From Bacillus manliponensis (GTDB lineage: Bacteria; Bacillota; Bacilli; Bacillales; Bacillaceae_G), in NCBI RefSeq assembly GCF_000712595.1, contig NZ_JOTN01000002.1, positions 248,001 through 312,000 on the forward strand: a stretch of DNA of 64,000 bases. Reading direction: 5' to 3'. Positions within the stretch are counted from its first letter, which is position 1. Each line of letters opens with the position of its first letter. Both the position numbers and the translations under genes were made by a program. This document shows positions 46,182-55,605 of this stretch, piece by piece. The notes under the pieces were generated by a model. That model was not told the DNA's origin and searched no databases. It saw only the letters and a list, made by a program, of their open reading frames with translations.

Positions 46182-46709
46182 ATGTACCCAAAAGCATACA
46201 TACAATTTTTAGTTCATTTTCACGGAAACTTTGACTATTTCGAATGTCATGAGATTTTAGAAGAACATTGGAAAGTAAAACCTGCCAAAGAGCGTGAAAA
46301 ACATTGGGTTGGATTCATTCAAGTAGCCGTTTCTTTATATCATCATAGACGAGAGAACTGGGCTGGTGCCGAGCGAATGATGAAGAGTGCATTAACTATT
46401 TTACAGACAAAGCAAGAGGAAGTCGCATCACTTGGTTTACATCCTACAAAACTGATAACACTACTACAAAAACAATTATACGCCACTAAGCAACGTCAAT
46501 CATTTATTCCTGTATTTCTCCCCTTTACAGATGCAAAATTAGAGGAAGCTTGCATACAACTTTGTGCAAAACAAAATATACCATGGAAAGACGAATCTTA
46601 TTCCGCCCATGAATATATCATTGATAAACATATGCTACGCGATCGTTCAGATGTAATAAAAGAACGAAGTGAACAGTTACAAAAAAGAAAGCAGAGGAAC
46701 GATACGTAA
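46182..46709 (+). CDS. DUF309-family protein YpuF
   Basis: 175-aa protein with the DUF309 core: YFECHEILEEHWK (His and Glu likely metal or substrate ligands), WVGFIQVAVSLYHHRRENW and GAERMMKSAL. Equivalent in position to B. subtilis ypuF, between ribT and scpA. Function unknown. The ribosome site is TAGGAGAG. The stop lies in a terminator stem. Confidence 0.85.
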   Translation: MYPKAYIQFLVHFHGNFDYFECHEILEEHWKVKPAKEREKHWVGFIQVAVSLYHHRRENWAGAERMMKSALTILQTKQEEVASLGLHPTKLITLLQKQLYATKQRQSFIPVFLPFTDAKLEEACIQLCAKQNIPWKDESYSAHEYIIDKHMLRDRSDVIKERSEQLQKRKQRNDT

Positions 46710-46718
46710 CCTCTGCTT

Positions 46719-46720
<2 letters not shown>
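46688..46720. terminator. Bidirectional terminator ypuF/ribT
   Basis: AAAGCAGAGG/CCTCTGCTTT, spanning the ypuF stop codon and lying at the end of the convergent ribT gene. Confidence 0.75.
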
Positions 46721-47093
<373 letters not shown>

Positions 47094-47442
47094 TTATCCC
47101 TTCTTACAAAAGTTACAAATCATCTTTTCCCTTTATCACTATCATAACGCCACTTTCATTTTACAATATTTTCATGATAGTGAAAAGAGTTGCCTCAAAA
47201 CAACTTTATAATCATACAAAAAGGTAAAGGTAGAAGTCAAATGAATACTCCGCACTTAACTTCATTAGAAACATGGAAACTCTTCTGAAGAACTTTAATA
47301 GAATTTACTTCTTAATCTTATGCAAATTCGCACAAAATTGTTCATATCACTCACATAAACATATGACATAAAATGATATTTTCTTTAACTTATCTTTTAC
47401 TGCACAGAAATGACAAATTCCTGTTTTAAATAAAAACTTTAT

Positions 47443-47474
47443 AAAAAAAGAGAGCATTATGCTCTCTTCTCTTA
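47443..47474 (-). terminator. Terminator after ppiB
   Basis: GAGAGC/GCTCTC stem with a T tract on the minus strand. Confidence 0.8.
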
Positions 47475-47909
47475 CTCTTCCCAGACTTTAACTTCTTTCA
47501 TTACATCGCCTTGACGCATATTTAATACTGTTTCAATTCCGCTTGTTGCTTGACCAAATACAGTATGTACACCGTCTAAGTGAGGCTGTGGCTCATGAAC
47601 GACAAAGAATTGGCTGCCACCAGTGTTACGGCCAGCATGTGCCATAGAAAGTGCCCCTACTTTATGCTTGTGAGGATTTCCGCTTGTTTCACAAGGAATT
47701 GTGTAACCAGGACCACCTGTTCCGTTTCCAATTGGACAACCGCCTTGAGATACGAAACCAGGAATTACGCGGTGGAATGTTAAGCCATTGTAATAGCCCT
47801 CGTTTGCTAATTTTTTAAAGTTTTCTACTGTTGTTGGTGCCTCTTCTGCGAAAAATTCTAAGTCGATTTTTTCACCGTTTTCCATTAATATGTATCCTAA
47901 AGTTTTCAT
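47472..47909 (-). CDS. ppiB: Cyclophilin-type peptidyl-prolyl isomerase PpiB
   Basis: 145-aa cytoplasmic cyclophilin. Core motifs [28 protein letters not shown] and [11 protein letters not shown] are intact. The ribosome site is GAAAGGAGAT. Position next to ribT recalls the B. subtilis ppiB region. Confidence 0.94.
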   Translation of the reverse strand: MKTLGYILMENGEKIDLEFFAEEAPTTVENFKKLANEGYYNGLTFHRVIPGFVSQGGCPIGNGTGGPGYTIPCETSGNPHKHKVGALSMAHAGRNTGGSQFFVVHEPQPHLDGVHTVFGQATSGIETVLNMRQGDVMKEVKVWEE

Positions 47910-47992
47910 GTATAGTTATCTCCTTTCAACAATCTCAGCATTATATTACCACACTCGCTAAAATAAACAAAAAGATTCTTTTGAAAATCCCT

Positions 47993-48436
47993 TTAATTTT
48001 TATATACTACTTCAGATAACCAGTGCCTTATTTCTTCTCCACTCTGTTCAATCACTCGTATAATTCCTTCTGGGTAGATTGGCTTTTCTAATCGATTTAC
48101 CATCTTCCATTTCAACATGATATTCGAATGTTCTTTATGCCACCTAATCCTCGCGTCATCTTCTTCTAGTTCACATTGATATAGTAACGTACAATGATGA
48201 TATTTCTGACTATCCACTTCAAATATATGCTCATATACACTAGCAAAACACTCTATTTCAACTTGTAAATCATATTCTTCTAAACACTCCCGTTCAATTG
48301 CCGCTTTAGCGCTCTCTCCAAATTCAACCGTCCCACCAGGTAAACGGTAAAATTCTTCTTGTTGATTACATTGCAACAACATATGTGTTCGATTTTCATT
48401 AAAAATTAACGCTTCCGCTCTTAATAGCGGTCTCAA
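47993..48436 (-). CDS. Nudix hydrolase
   Basis: 147-aa Nudix protein. The Nudix box is GGTVEFGESAKAAIERECLE followed by EYDL (about residues 36-59), with the usual final Gly replaced by Asp. I choose a TTG start at 48436 because GGAGGGGAG lies just before it; a further ATG 12 codons upstream has only a weak site. Substrate unknown. Confidence 0.82.
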   Translation of the reverse strand: MRPLLRAEALIFNENRTHMLLQCNQQEEFYRLPGGTVEFGESAKAAIERECLEEYDLQVEIECFASVYEHIFEVDSQKYHHCTLLYQCELEEDDARIRWHKEHSNIMLKWKMVNRLEKPIYPEGIIRVIEQSGEEIRHWLSEVVYKN

Positions 48437-48630
48437 TTCTCTCCCCTCCTCCCTTAATTTTGAATAAGACATTACTTTCTCTATTTAATATAGTAATTCC
48501 TTCCAAAGAAATCCGACAATTACAATACTTGTTTCTTAAATCAACCTTAAGACTGATGACAAACAGGAAAAATATAATATAATTACTGTGTTGCCCGAAA
48601 TTTACAGAAAGAGAAAGGGAGCGATTTTTC

Positions 48631-49497
48631 GTGAAAACGAAACTATTAGCACTTCTTGTAGCTGTTATGGTATTTATCTTCCCAACTGCTTCATTTGCAG
48701 ATATAGTTGAAGGTGAATCCATCGTTACATTAGGGGAAAACTTAACAGAAGCCCAAAAGCAACAACTTTTAAAAGAAATGAATGCGCCAAGTGATGCGCA
48801 AATTATTACGGTATCAAATGCTGAAGAACATAAATATTTAGAAGGAATCGTTCCAAAAGCACAAATTGGAACGAGAGCGATTTCCTCTTCCATGATCACG
48901 TATACAAAAAAAGGATCTGGTCTTGTTGTACAAGCAAATAACATTAACTGGGTAACAGATGCAATGTACACAAACGCTTTAATTACAGCTGGATTGAAAG
49001 ATGCAAAGGTGCAAATTACAGCGCCTTTTAACGTATCAGGAACAGCAGCATTAACTGGTTTAATGAAGGCATACGAAACAACATCTGAAACAAAAATTCC
49101 AGATGAAGTAAAAAAAGTAGCGAACGAAGAAATGGTTCAAACTGCTAAACTCGGTGATGAGATTGGGGAAGAAAAAGCAATTCAGCTTGTTACAAGTGTA
49201 AAAGAACAAATTGCAAAAGAACAACCTCAAACAGAAGAAGACTTACGTTCACTTATCCAGAAAGTAGCGGACCAGCTTGGTATTACGTTAACAGAAGAGC
49301 AGTTTAATAATTTAGTAGCTCTATTTGAAAAAATGAAAGACTTGAATATTGACTGGGAGCAAGTAGGAAATCAATTAAATAAAGCAAAAGAACATGTTTC
49401 TTCATTTTTAGGCTCTGAAGAAGGTCAAGGATTTTTAGAAAGTTTAAAAGATGTATTTATAAGTTTTATTGATTTTGTAAAATCATTATTTAAGTAA
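48631..49497 (+). CDS. Secreted DUF1002 protein (YpuA)
   Basis: 288 aa with an N-terminal signal peptide (MKTKLLALLVAVMVFIFPTA, cleavage after about SFA). The mature part has the DUF1002 pattern (GENLTEAQKQQLLKEMNAP, KITAPF-like VQITAPFNVSGTAALTGL). Homologue of B. subtilis YpuA, a cell-wall-associated protein of unknown function that sits in the same neighbourhood. GTG start with GAAAGGGAG. Confidence 0.88.
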   Translation: MKTKLLALLVAVMVFIFPTASFADIVEGESIVTLGENLTEAQKQQLLKEMNAPSDAQIITVSNAEEHKYLEGIVPKAQIGTRAISSSMITYTKKGSGLVVQANNINWVTDAMYTNALITAGLKDAKVQITAPFNVSGTAALTGLMKAYETTSETKIPDEVKKVANEEMVQTAKLGDEIGEEKAIQLVTSVKEQIAKEQPQTEEDLRSLIQKVADQLGITLTEEQFNNLVALFEKMKDLNIDWEQVGNQLNKAKEHVSSFLGSEEGQGFLESLKDVFISFIDFVKSLFK

Positions 49498-49528
49498 TAA
49501 AAAGCTCGCTAATAGCGAGCTTTTTATT
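49498..49528. terminator. Bidirectional terminator
   Basis: AAAAAGCTCGCT/AGCGAGCTTTTT between convergent ypuA and the HAD gene. Confidence 0.85.
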
Positions 49529-50312
49529 ATGCTAGAAGCGGCAGCCTCATAATGGCTTCTTCTACAGAACGTACAACGTGTGCAGCACGTTCTTTTATAT
49601 ATGGATGAGCATGACGAAGCGTAAATGAATGAGGTGTAACCTCAAACATAGACACATCATTAAAGGAATCACCTATACAAGCAACTTCATGCGGTTCTAG
49701 CTGTAAATGGTCCATCAACAATCGAAGCGCATTTCCTTTACTAATTCCAACTGGCATGACATCGACGTAACCTTTTCCGGATATCACCACTTCTGCCTTC
49801 CCTTGAAATTTTCCACGTAACTCTTTATCTAATTCAATAATTCTTCCTTCCTCTCCATACAGAAATAGCTTTGAAGGATGAATCGTCTTACCAAATTCCT
49901 CTTCTAGCGTATCGACTTCTCTAATCGTTACACTCATATCTTCTTCAAACGAGCGGTGATAGTCGTTCTTCTTCTTTGTATACCGTTTCTCTTTTGCACA
50001 AACAATATCAGCTAGTTGCTTCTCATGTATATATTCATATATTTCCCGGGCAACTTCATGTTGAAATGTTGATTCATGTAACATCTCGTTATTACATGAT
50101 AATAAAACTGCTCCATTTAATCCTGCCGTATAGTAAGGAAATGAAAAGCGATTAACAACTTCATGAATACGATGGGCAAAGCGCCCCGAAGCAAAACAAA
50201 TATGCGTTCCTTTTTCCGCTAGCCAACTAAGTGCCCTAGCATCTTCTGTTTCAATACGGTTCACTTTATATACAAGTGTATCATCTAAATCCGTAACAAA
50301 TAACTTAATCAT
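49527..50312 (-). CDS. Cof-type HAD phosphatase
   Basis: 261-aa Cof/IIB HAD enzyme. Motif I FVTDLDDTLVY (D-x-D-D-T variant), CFASGRF, the Lys in GISKGNALR, and GDSFNDVSMF. Similar to the enzyme at 39.6 kb (about the same length and motifs), so the two may be paralogues. Sits between ypuA and the spoVA operon. Confidence 0.9.
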   Translation of the reverse strand: MIKLFVTDLDDTLVYKVNRIETEDARALSWLAEKGTHICFASGRFAHRIHEVVNRFSFPYYTAGLNGAVLLSCNNEMLHESTFQHEVAREIYEYIHEKQLADIVCAKEKRYTKKKNDYHRSFEEDMSVTIREVDTLEEEFGKTIHPSKLFLYGEEGRIIELDKELRGKFQGKAEVVISGKGYVDVMPVGISKGNALRLLMDHLQLEPHEVACIGDSFNDVSMFEVTPHSFTLRHAHPYIKERAAHVVRSVEEAIMRLPLLA

Positions 50313-50397
50313 ATCATTTCCCCTTTCATACAGAACCTTTTCTTCTATTGTACGAAAGGAATGTTATATTTTTGTTAAAAAAATGATAAATTTCCAA

Positions 50398-50431
50398 CAA
50401 AAATAAGCAGAGTAATTCTCTGCTTATTTTT
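50398..50431 (-). terminator. Terminator after spoVAF
   Basis: AAAATAAGCAGAG/CTCTGCTTATTTT hairpin, closing the spoVA operon. Confidence 0.85.
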
Positions 50432-51902
50432 GCTTTCTTATATTTTGCGGGTGCACAATACTTGGACGAACTTTCAAACTCGAATGAGATGGACGAATCA
50501 AAATTTTCATTAAAGCACCTAAATCAAACGGAAGAAACGGCCATAAGTATGGAGTTTGTAAGCTTTTAATAGCCGTTAAGAATAGTAATAATAATGTTAG
50601 TCCAATGATAAAACCAGCTTCATGGAATACTGCTGTCATAATAATAACAAATAGCTTCCCAATTTTATTTCCAAGACCTAATTCATAACTTGGAGTTGCA
50701 AATGCACCAATCATCGAAATTGCCGCATATAAAATGACTTCTGGTACAAACAAACCTACATCAATGGCGATTTGTCCAATTAATATCGCCGAAATTAAAC
50801 CAGCTGCTGCTGATAACGGACTCGGCGTATGAATAGAAGCCATTCGTAAAAACTCTAGCCCAATTTCCGCTAATAAAATTTGTAAAATAATTGGCATGTT
50901 TGTTACTTTATTTGGACCAATAAATGCTAAATTCTCTGGTAATAATGTCGGATCGATAATAAAAGCGAGCCAAAATGGGACTAAGAATAAAGAAAGAATA
51001 ATCCCTAAAAAACGTACCCAACGTAAAAACGTTCCAACAGCTGGATTTTGACGAAACTCTTCCGCATGTTGTACATGATGAAAGTATGTCGTCGGTGTAA
51101 TCATTGCGCTTGGTGACGTATCTACCATCACAATTACATGACCTTCTAATAGATGGTTCGCTGCAACGTCTGGACGCTCTGTATAACGAATAAGTGGAAA
51201 CGGATTATATCCTTGCTTCACTAAATACTCTTCTATAGTTTTATCCGCCATTGTAATCCCATCCATGTTAATACTTTGTAGTTCCTGCTTTATAATTTTC
51301 ACTAAATCTGGATTAGCAATATCTTGTACGTAAGCAATACAGATATCAGTTTGGGATCGTTCACCTACGCGGATAATTTCGTGACGAAGGCGTGGGTCAC
51401 GAATACGTCTTCTAATAAGTCCTGTATTCACAATAATATTTTCTACAAACCCATCTCTAGCTCCGCGGACAATTTTTTCCGTATCTGGCTCGGTTGGTGT
51501 TCGTCCTGGATAACTCCGAACATCAATTGCAAATGCTTCTGTTTCACCTTCTACAAAAATAACAATAAGCCCAGAAAGCACTTGAAGCGTAACTTCATCC
51601 ATTGTTTTAATTTTACTTACTTGTTGGTGAATAAGACGGTTCTCTAATAACTTGACTGTATCATCCACATCAACTTCTCTTTTTATTTCATTTGTGTCAA
51701 CCAGTTCTTCAATAATCGGAATGATATAATTTGTATCACACAAACCGTTTACAAATAAAATCCCAATTTCCTTATCTAAAACATGAAATTTCCTTATACC
51801 TATATCAAAAGTGACTCCAAGCCCAAGTGTCTGCTTTAAATAATTTTCATTATCACTTAAAAAAGAAGAAATTGGAACGTTTACTTTATTTTTATGTGTC
51901 AT
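50424..51902 (-). CDS. spoVAF: GerA-like protein SpoVAF
   Basis: 492-aa membrane protein related to the A subunits of germinant receptors. It has an N-terminal hydrophilic domain (to about 280), then five or more membrane helices (about 285-445). Signature segments include [38 protein letters not shown] and [20 protein letters not shown]. It assists DPA release or germination from the inner spore membrane. AAAGGAGTGG precedes the ATG; it overlaps spoVAEa by 11 bases. Confidence 0.93.
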   Translation of the reverse strand: MTHKNKVNVPISSFLSDNENYLKQTLGLGVTFDIGIRKFHVLDKEIGILFVNGLCDTNYIIPIIEELVDTNEIKREVDVDDTVKLLENRLIHQQVSKIKTMDEVTLQVLSGLIVIFVEGETEAFAIDVRSYPGRTPTEPDTEKIVRGARDGFVENIIVNTGLIRRRIRDPRLRHEIIRVGERSQTDICIAYVQDIANPDLVKIIKQELQSINMDGITMADKTIEEYLVKQGYNPFPLIRYTERPDVAANHLLEGHVIVMVDTSPSAMITPTTYFHHVQHAEEFRQNPAVGTFLRWVRFLGIILSLFLVPFWLAFIIDPTLLPENLAFIGPNKVTNMPIILQILLAEIGLEFLRMASIHTPSPLSAAAGLISAILIGQIAIDVGLFVPEVILYAAISMIGAFATPSYELGLGNKIGKLFVIIMTAVFHEAGFIIGLTLLLLFLTAIKSLQTPYLWPFLPFDLGALMKILIRPSHSSLKVRPSIVHPQNIRKQK

Positions 51903-52458
51903 AAAATCCACTCCTTTCTAAAATAAGCTCAATTGCTTTTTTTGTAATAGGTGAACCAATTTTCGATTCATCATTTCCACACATTTTCCCTACGTCACCA
52001 ATTCCAACAATAATTGGTACTTGCAATTCATCTAAACAATACACAGTATCTCCATTAATTCGTCCCACTTCAATATCAGCTAAACCAAATTTATCAACAC
52101 CGTACTCTGTCAAATTCCCCTCTCGGTCAACACTAACATCAACACGAGTCCACTCCCAATGATGTGTATTAGAAGCGACCGCTAACACACCAAGCACATC
52201 AATTTGTTTATGATTGGCTACATATTTTAATGCCTTTTCACCGGGTCCTTCTCCGATATATCCACTATCGTCAAACATAACAAAAACGGGGTCATATGGC
52301 GTTTGCATAATAAGCTCGACAACTTTGTTTCCAGATAGCTTTGTTGGATTTCCTTGTGATGTTGAAATACACCTGCCACCGAATTCCTTCGCTAAAAGCG
52401 TAATTGCTCGCTGTGCATATTCATCTCCATCTGTCACCAAAATAACCCTTCTTCTCAT
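51892..52458 (-). CDS. spoVAEA: Stage V sporulation protein AE, soluble part (SpoVAEa)
   Basis: 188-aa soluble protein beginning [20 protein letters not shown], with [13 protein letters not shown] and [15 protein letters not shown]. It associates with the SpoVA channel on the inner membrane surface. ATG five bases after the end of spoVAEb. Confidence 0.92.
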   Translation of the reverse strand: MRRRVILVTDGDEYAQRAITLLAKEFGGRCISTSQGNPTKLSGNKVVELIMQTPYDPVFVMFDDSGYIGEGPGEKALKYVANHKQIDVLGVLAVASNTHHWEWTRVDVSVDREGNLTEYGVDKFGLADIEVGRINGDTVYCLDELQVPIIVGIGDVGKMCGNDESKIGSPITKKAIELILERSGFYDT

Positions 52459-52463
52459 TTTGT

Positions 52464-52814
52464 TTATCCTTTCGGTTTAAAAATAAGTGCAACTAAAAAA
52501 GCAAATAAAATAGCTGCTGAAATACCAGCAGATGTTAACTTAAACATTCCGATACCAATCCCTAAATATCCATGCTTTTCAGCCGCTTCCATCGCACCAT
52601 GCAAAAGGGAATGTCCGAAACTTGTAATTGGAACTGTCGCCCCTGCTCCTGCAAATTCAATTAATTTATCATAAATTCCAAACCCATCTAAAATAGCACC
52701 GATAACAACAAAACTTGTTGTTACATGGGCTGGCGTTAGTTTCGCAAAATCTAACAATAATTGTCCAACAACACAAATCGCCCCACCTACAACAAAAGCA
52801 TATACAAAATCCAT
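52464..52814 (-). CDS. spoVAE: SpoVAE (SpoVAEb) membrane subunit
   Basis: 116-aa membrane protein with three or four helices, sharing the [21 protein letters not shown] motif with SpoVAC (both contain the same repeat-like core). Part of the DPA channel. Confidence 0.93.
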   Translation of the reverse strand: MDFVYAFVVGGAICVVGQLLLDFAKLTPAHVTTSFVVIGAILDGFGIYDKLIEFAGAGATVPITSFGHSLLHGAMEAAEKHGYLGIGIGMFKLTSAGISAAILFAFLVALIFKPKG

Positions 52815-52817
52815 GTA

Positions 52818-53831
52818 CTACACCCCTTTCACTCTTTCAAATACAACACCATGTGCAATCGTTGGAATTGATTCATCTTGCTGAATCATCATAGGATTTA
52901 ACAACGCTCCTGTTGCCACTACAAAAATACGCTGCAAATTCCCCTTTTTCATCTCTTCTAATAAATGTCCATACGTTACAACTGCAGAACATGCACAACC
53001 ACTTCCACCAGCAAACACATTTTGATCGTCGTTATAAATCATCATTCCACAGTCGTTATACACAGAGCCTAAATCATACCCTTCATCAAGTAACATACGC
53101 CTTGTAATTGGTGCTCCTACTTTTGATAAATCCCCTGTTACAATTAGGTCATAGTCGGAAGCACTTCTATTTAAATCTTCAAAATGTTGCTGTATCGTAT
53201 GAGCTGCAGCTGGAGCCATCGCTGATCCCATATCAAACGGATCAGTAATTCCCAAGTCTTGCACTTTTCCTATCGTTGCTGCTGTTATTTTAATCACACT
53301 TTTTTCATTACTAATAATTGCTGATCCAGCACCGGTAACAGTTGATGTTGCTGTATCTGGTTTTTGGCCGCCATACTCTGTTGGATAACGAAACTGCCGT
53401 TCTGCGGTTGCATTATGACTACTTACTGTCGCAAGTACTCGGTTTGCAAATCCACCGTCTATAAAAGCTGCACCTACAGCTAACGTTTCCATTGATGTAG
53501 AACAAGCACCAAACATTCCTAAAAACGGAATTCCTAACTCTCTTGCAACATAATTTGCCGTAACCGTTTGATTTAATAAATCACCCGCTAAAAAGAAATC
53601 AATGTCTGAAGCTTTCAAACTTCCTTTTTTGAATGCCTGTCCAATCGAATCATTCATTAACTTTCGCTCTGCAAGCTCCCAATTATCTTCTCCGCAGTGC
53701 ATTTCTTCATATTTCACATCAAAGCAGTCTCCAAGAGGACCTTTCGCTTCCTTTGGTCCAACTGATGTACCAGTGGCATTCACATATACTTCATTTTGAA
53801 ACACCCACGATTGTTTTCCAGTTAATCTCAT
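52818..53831 (-). CDS. spoVAD: SpoVAD, DPA-binding protein
   Basis: 337-aa protein with a thiolase-like fold that binds dipicolinic acid during sporulation. Segments ARELGIPFLGMFGACSTSMETL and VFAGGSGCACSAVVTYG retain the thiolase-like cysteines. Central spoVA component; it should sit on the inner spore membrane. Confidence 0.95.
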   Translation of the reverse strand: MRLTGKQSWVFQNEVYVNATGTSVGPKEAKGPLGDCFDVKYEEMHCGEDNWELAERKLMNDSIGQAFKKGSLKASDIDFFLAGDLLNQTVTANYVARELGIPFLGMFGACSTSMETLAVGAAFIDGGFANRVLATVSSHNATAERQFRYPTEYGGQKPDTATSTVTGAGSAIISNEKSVIKITAATIGKVQDLGITDPFDMGSAMAPAAAHTIQQHFEDLNRSASDYDLIVTGDLSKVGAPITRRMLLDEGYDLGSVYNDCGMMIYNDDQNVFAGGSGCACSAVVTYGHLLEEMKKGNLQRIFVVATGALLNPMMIQQDESIPTIAHGVVFERVKGV

Positions 53832-53846
53832 CGTTCATTCTCTCCC

Positions 53847-54302
53847 TTACATAAGTAGCTTAAATGTGTATCGAATAAGGCCAACAACATATGCCGCAAC
53901 CACACCAAAGACAATGACACTACCTGCAAGCTTAAACATATTTGTTGCAACTCCAAGTACAATTCCTTCACTGCGATGCTCCATTGCTGCACTCGTCATC
54001 GAGTTTGCAAACCCCGTAACCGGAACCGCAGAACCAGCCCCTCCAAATTGTCCAATCTTGTCATATATACCAAAACCGGTTAATAATGCAGATAATAATA
54101 CGAGCGTTGCAACAGTTGGATTTCCAGCTTCCTTTTCCGTAAAATGAAAGAAGTGCATATAAAACTTCATGAACACCTCTCCTAACGTACAAATCAGCCC
54201 TCCAACTACGAAAGCTTTCACACAATTCATTACATAATTTGGCTTCGGTTGATATTCTTTTACCTTGTTCGTATAATCATCCTTCAATTTATCTTTTGTC
54301 AT
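53847..54302 (-). CDS. spoVAC: SpoVAC membrane channel subunit
   Basis: 151 aa, four membrane helices, with GGAGSAVPVTGFANSMTSAAM. In B. subtilis it acts as a mechanosensitive channel for DPA. TAGGAGGG sets the ATG at 54302; the longer upstream frame overlaps spoVAB and is rejected. Confidence 0.94.
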   Translation of the reverse strand: MTKDKLKDDYTNKVKEYQPKPNYVMNCVKAFVVGGLICTLGEVFMKFYMHFFHFTEKEAGNPTVATLVLLSALLTGFGIYDKIGQFGGAGSAVPVTGFANSMTSAAMEHRSEGIVLGVATNMFKLAGSVIVFGVVAAYVVGLIRYTFKLLM

Positions 54303-54313
54303 GAAAGACCCTC

Positions 54314-54736
54314 CTATTTTGCAAAATAAATCCAATGAAATAAGGAACCTAATACTTTTCCGAGTACAAGTGCGATAAGTAAAATCACTATTTTCCCGTC
54401 TACCCCTACTCTCTTTGCTAATACCGGCAGTACATTTAATACTTCTGTTAATGCCGCTGCAAGCATTCCAACAAACGTCCCACATAACAACCCAATAATA
54501 ATAAGTAAATATTGTGATGTCATAAAAGTTGTATCCCGTAAACTACACCATGCCCCCACCAAAGCTCCGCTCATAACAGCCCATTCGTAATAATGAATAC
54601 AATGTCCACTTCTCGTTACTTGTGCCAATCTCGGAATTACACCTAGTACACTTAAAAAAGCGACATAGCCTCCTCCAACAGCAATTCCGCCCGCTAATCC
54701 TATAAACATAACTAACGTATACTCAATCGTCTCCAA
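54314..54736 (-). CDS. spoVAB: SpoVAB membrane protein
   Basis: 140 aa, mostly hydrophobic (about four helices), with GIAVGGGYVAFLSVLGVIPR near the N-terminus. Overlaps spoVAA by 14 bases. Confidence 0.93.
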   Translation of the reverse strand: METIEYTLVMFIGLAGGIAVGGGYVAFLSVLGVIPRLAQVTRSGHCIHYYEWAVMSGALVGAWCSLRDTTFMTSQYLLIIIGLLCGTFVGMLAAALTEVLNVLPVLAKRVGVDGKIVILLIALVLGKVLGSLFHWIYFAK

Positions 54737-55343
54737 GTTTTTTCATGCTTTCTTTATTTTCATGCACCATCACATATTGATCGAGCGATTGCTGATATTG
54801 AAACATTTCAACTTCAAGAGGACTTGGCTCTTCATTAATCCTTTTTTGAAATACATGATTAAAGAATAAAACCATTCCAACCCCAAGCCCTAATGAATAC
54901 GGAATTTGAAAAAGAAGTGGCCGATTATTAATTTCTCCTGTAATCATGTAATGTAAACGCTGCTGCACTTGCTGCATACTCACATCTTCATGAAAATAAA
55001 TAATGGCAAGCCCTGCCCCAGCAAAAAGTAGTAACCAAACGAGGACAAAAAAAACAGGATTCACTGTCTTCTTTTCATATACAATCTCAACCACTGTTTG
55101 CGCTGGTCCTAATAAATTTAATTGTAGCTGTGGATCATGTTGTTGAATCACACCAATTACTCTCATTACATCAATTACAACATGTGTTTTATCTTGCTTT
55201 GTTATTTTGTAAATCGGTTGCTTTTTCAATTTTTCTACAACATCACCGTCCCCTACTACTTGTGCCACATCTGCTACTGTTAATTCATGATCAGGATATA
55301 CTTGCAAGCGATTTCGCATTTTAAGATAAATTGTTTGCTCCAC
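54723..55343 (-). CDS. spoVAA: SpoVAA
   Basis: About 206 aa. A cytoplasmic N-terminal domain (YLKMRNRLQVYPDHELTVAD) precedes two membrane helices in the C-terminal half. First gene of the operon. I use the GTG start at 55343, 8 bases after AAGAGG. A sigma-G promoter is directly upstream, so the operon is forespore-expressed. Confidence 0.92.
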   Translation of the reverse strand: MEQTIYLKMRNRLQVYPDHELTVADVAQVVGDGDVVEKLKKQPIYKITKQDKTHVVIDVMRVIGVIQQHDPQLQLNLLGPAQTVVEIVYEKKTVNPVFFVLVWLLLFAGAGLAIIYFHEDVSMQQVQQRLHYMITGEINNRPLLFQIPYSLGLGVGMVLFFNHVFQKRINEEPSPLEVEMFQYQQSLDQYVMVHENKESMKKLGDD

Positions 55344-55375
55344 TCCAATCACCTCTTAACTATTCCTCGTAGTTG

Positions 55376-55405
55376 TAGTATGGATATTGGAAAATTTTCT
55401 AATAC
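55376..55405 (-). promoter_or_regulatory. Sigma-G promoter of spoVA
   Basis: On the minus strand a -35-like GTATTA (55400-55405), a 17-bp spacer and CATACTA (55376-55382). CATACTA is a perfect sigma-G -10. It lies 32 bases before the spoVAA start. Confidence 0.75.
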
Positions 55406-55420
55406 AACTTTTTTACAAAT

Positions 55421-55454
55421 AAAAAAACCACCTACTAAAATTAGTAGATGGTTT
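55421..55454 (-). terminator. Terminator after metS
   Basis: AAACCATCTACTAA/TTAGTAGGTGGTTT followed by TTTTT on the minus strand, separating metPS from spoVA. Confidence 0.85.
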
Positions 55455-55457
55455 AAC

Positions 55458-55507
55458 TAATAATCGGCTAGGATGAAAATCTCCGACTGATTAAAGTTTC
55501 ACTTTAT
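55458..55507 (+). repeat. bcr1 repeat, 3' remnant
   Basis: AATCGGCTAGGATGAAAATC, then CCGACTGATTAAAGTTTCACTTTAT. The start is eroded; the end motif AGTTTCACTTTAT is intact. Its TTTAT holds the metS stop codon. Confidence 0.75.
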
Positions 55508-55605
55508 GCTTTTTTCTTGCGGAATAAATTTGCAATACTTAATACTAAGCCACCCCATAAAATAACCATACCAATAACCATCATCACAATCGCTGATCCG
55601 CTCAT
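55504..55605 (-). CDS. metS: NSS transporter small subunit MetS (33 aa)
   Basis: A 33-residue single-helix peptide (MSGSAIVMMVIGMVILWGGL, then SIANLFRKKKA) following the transporter with a one-base overlap (TAATG). Position, size and basic tail fit the MetS-type small subunit of methionine/alanine NSS importers. The stop codon lies in a bcr1 remnant. Confidence 0.85.
   Translation of the reverse strand: MSGSAIVMMVIGMVILWGGLVLSIANLFRKKKA

Noticed and set aside
47224-47288. A 15-codon frame with a weak GGTAAAGG upstream (MNTPHLTSLETWKLF)
   Set aside because: Too short, unlike any known peptide, and the surrounding 355-bp gap shows no conserved signal I can see.
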